Source of the DNA: CAYUST01 sp964447535 | GTDB lineage: Bacteria; Patescibacteriota; Gracilibacteria; Absconditabacterales; Absconditicoccaceae | NCBI GenBank assembly: GCA_964447535.1 | Contig: CAYUST010000013.1 | Coordinates: forward strand, 1-40,774 | Reading direction: 5' to 3' | Length of the DNA stretch: 40,774 nt | Part shown: piece by piece, positions 40,707 to 40,774 of the stretch | Layout: each line of letters starts with the position of its first letter | Numbering within the stretch: position 1 is the stretch's first letter | The notes under the pieces: model-generated | Told to the model about the DNA's origin: nothing | Seen by the model: the letters and a program-made list of their open reading frames with translations, nothing else | Databases searched by the model: none | Position numbers and translations under genes: made by a program

Positions 40707-40774
40707 GGAACTGTGCGAAAATAAACAATGCACCCTTATACGCATTGTGGTCACGATTGCAAGTTGAGGAAAAA

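Noticed and set aside
1..40774. Many apparently broken genes (pseudogenes, frameshifts).
   Set aside because: The breaks are all TGA in one unchanged frame at conserved glycines. Reading TGA as Gly restores full-length proteins.

Overview
The window comes from a bacterium that reads UGA as glycine (genetic code 25), the code known from Candidatus Absconditabacteria (SR1) and Gracilibacteria in the Candidate Phyla Radiation. The clearest proof is in the DNA polymerase III motif GPGRGSVAGSL at about 10588-10620, where two of the invariant glycines are TGA. Every other conserved gene here is continuous only if TGA is read as Gly, and every gene ends in TAA or TAG. Read with the standard code, the region looks like a chain of broken genes; it is not. 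I assign 34 protein genes, tightly packed, with no rRNA, tRNA or CRISPR array seen. The longest stretch without a gene is the 282-bp glmS/dnaE divergent spacer.

Layout. (1) 1-4153, minus: a giant secreted surface protein, cut off by the window edge, with two lectin-like modules and an Ig/cadherin-like end. (2) 4342-7854, plus: thrS, a membrane-anchored unknown protein, and rdgB. (3) 8098-9936, minus: glmS. (4) 10219-14237, plus: dnaE without its PHP domain, and two unknown proteins. (5) 14299-19595, minus: a seven-gene type IV pilus operon (pilN-, pilO- and pilC-like genes, three prepilins and a PilX-like protein) with a promoter at its start and a terminator at its end. (6) 19768-24316, minus: DinB-like protein, ABC exporter, ligA. 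(7) 24463-26446, minus: MscS-type channel, PH-domain membrane protein, DCC1-type thiol protein. (8) 26587-28338, plus: a LexA-Y-family polymerase SOS pair under a clear LexA box. (9) 28335-28496: a 154-bp MITE-like element lying exactly between two convergent stop codons. (10) 28493-29925: a CcdA-like protein and an unknown protein. (11) 29928-35796, minus: a six-gene cofactor operon (fused CoaD-CoaE, HD hydrolase, NAD kinase, deoxyribonucleotidase, fused PncC-like/NMN adenylyltransferase, unknown). It is divergent from an NrtR-like Nudix regulator (35978-36637). (12) 36634-40706, minus: a MATCAP-like DUF1704 peptidase, and gyrase/topoisomerase IV subunit A.

How it fits together. CPR bacteria of this type are usually host-dependent, with reduced biosynthesis. 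The surface protein and pilus operon suit attachment. The cofactor operon is consistent with finishing CoA and NAD(P) from intermediates rather than making them de novo, with an NrtR-type sensor next to it. The most unusual parts are the two enzyme fusions in the cofactor operon, the PHP-less DnaE, the UGA glycine used at prepilin cleavage sites, and the MITE at the dinB/ccdA junction. Starts almost never carry a Shine-Dalgarno motif. Promoter-like TTGCAA/TTGCNN boxes recur 14-18 bp upstream of TATAAT-like boxes.
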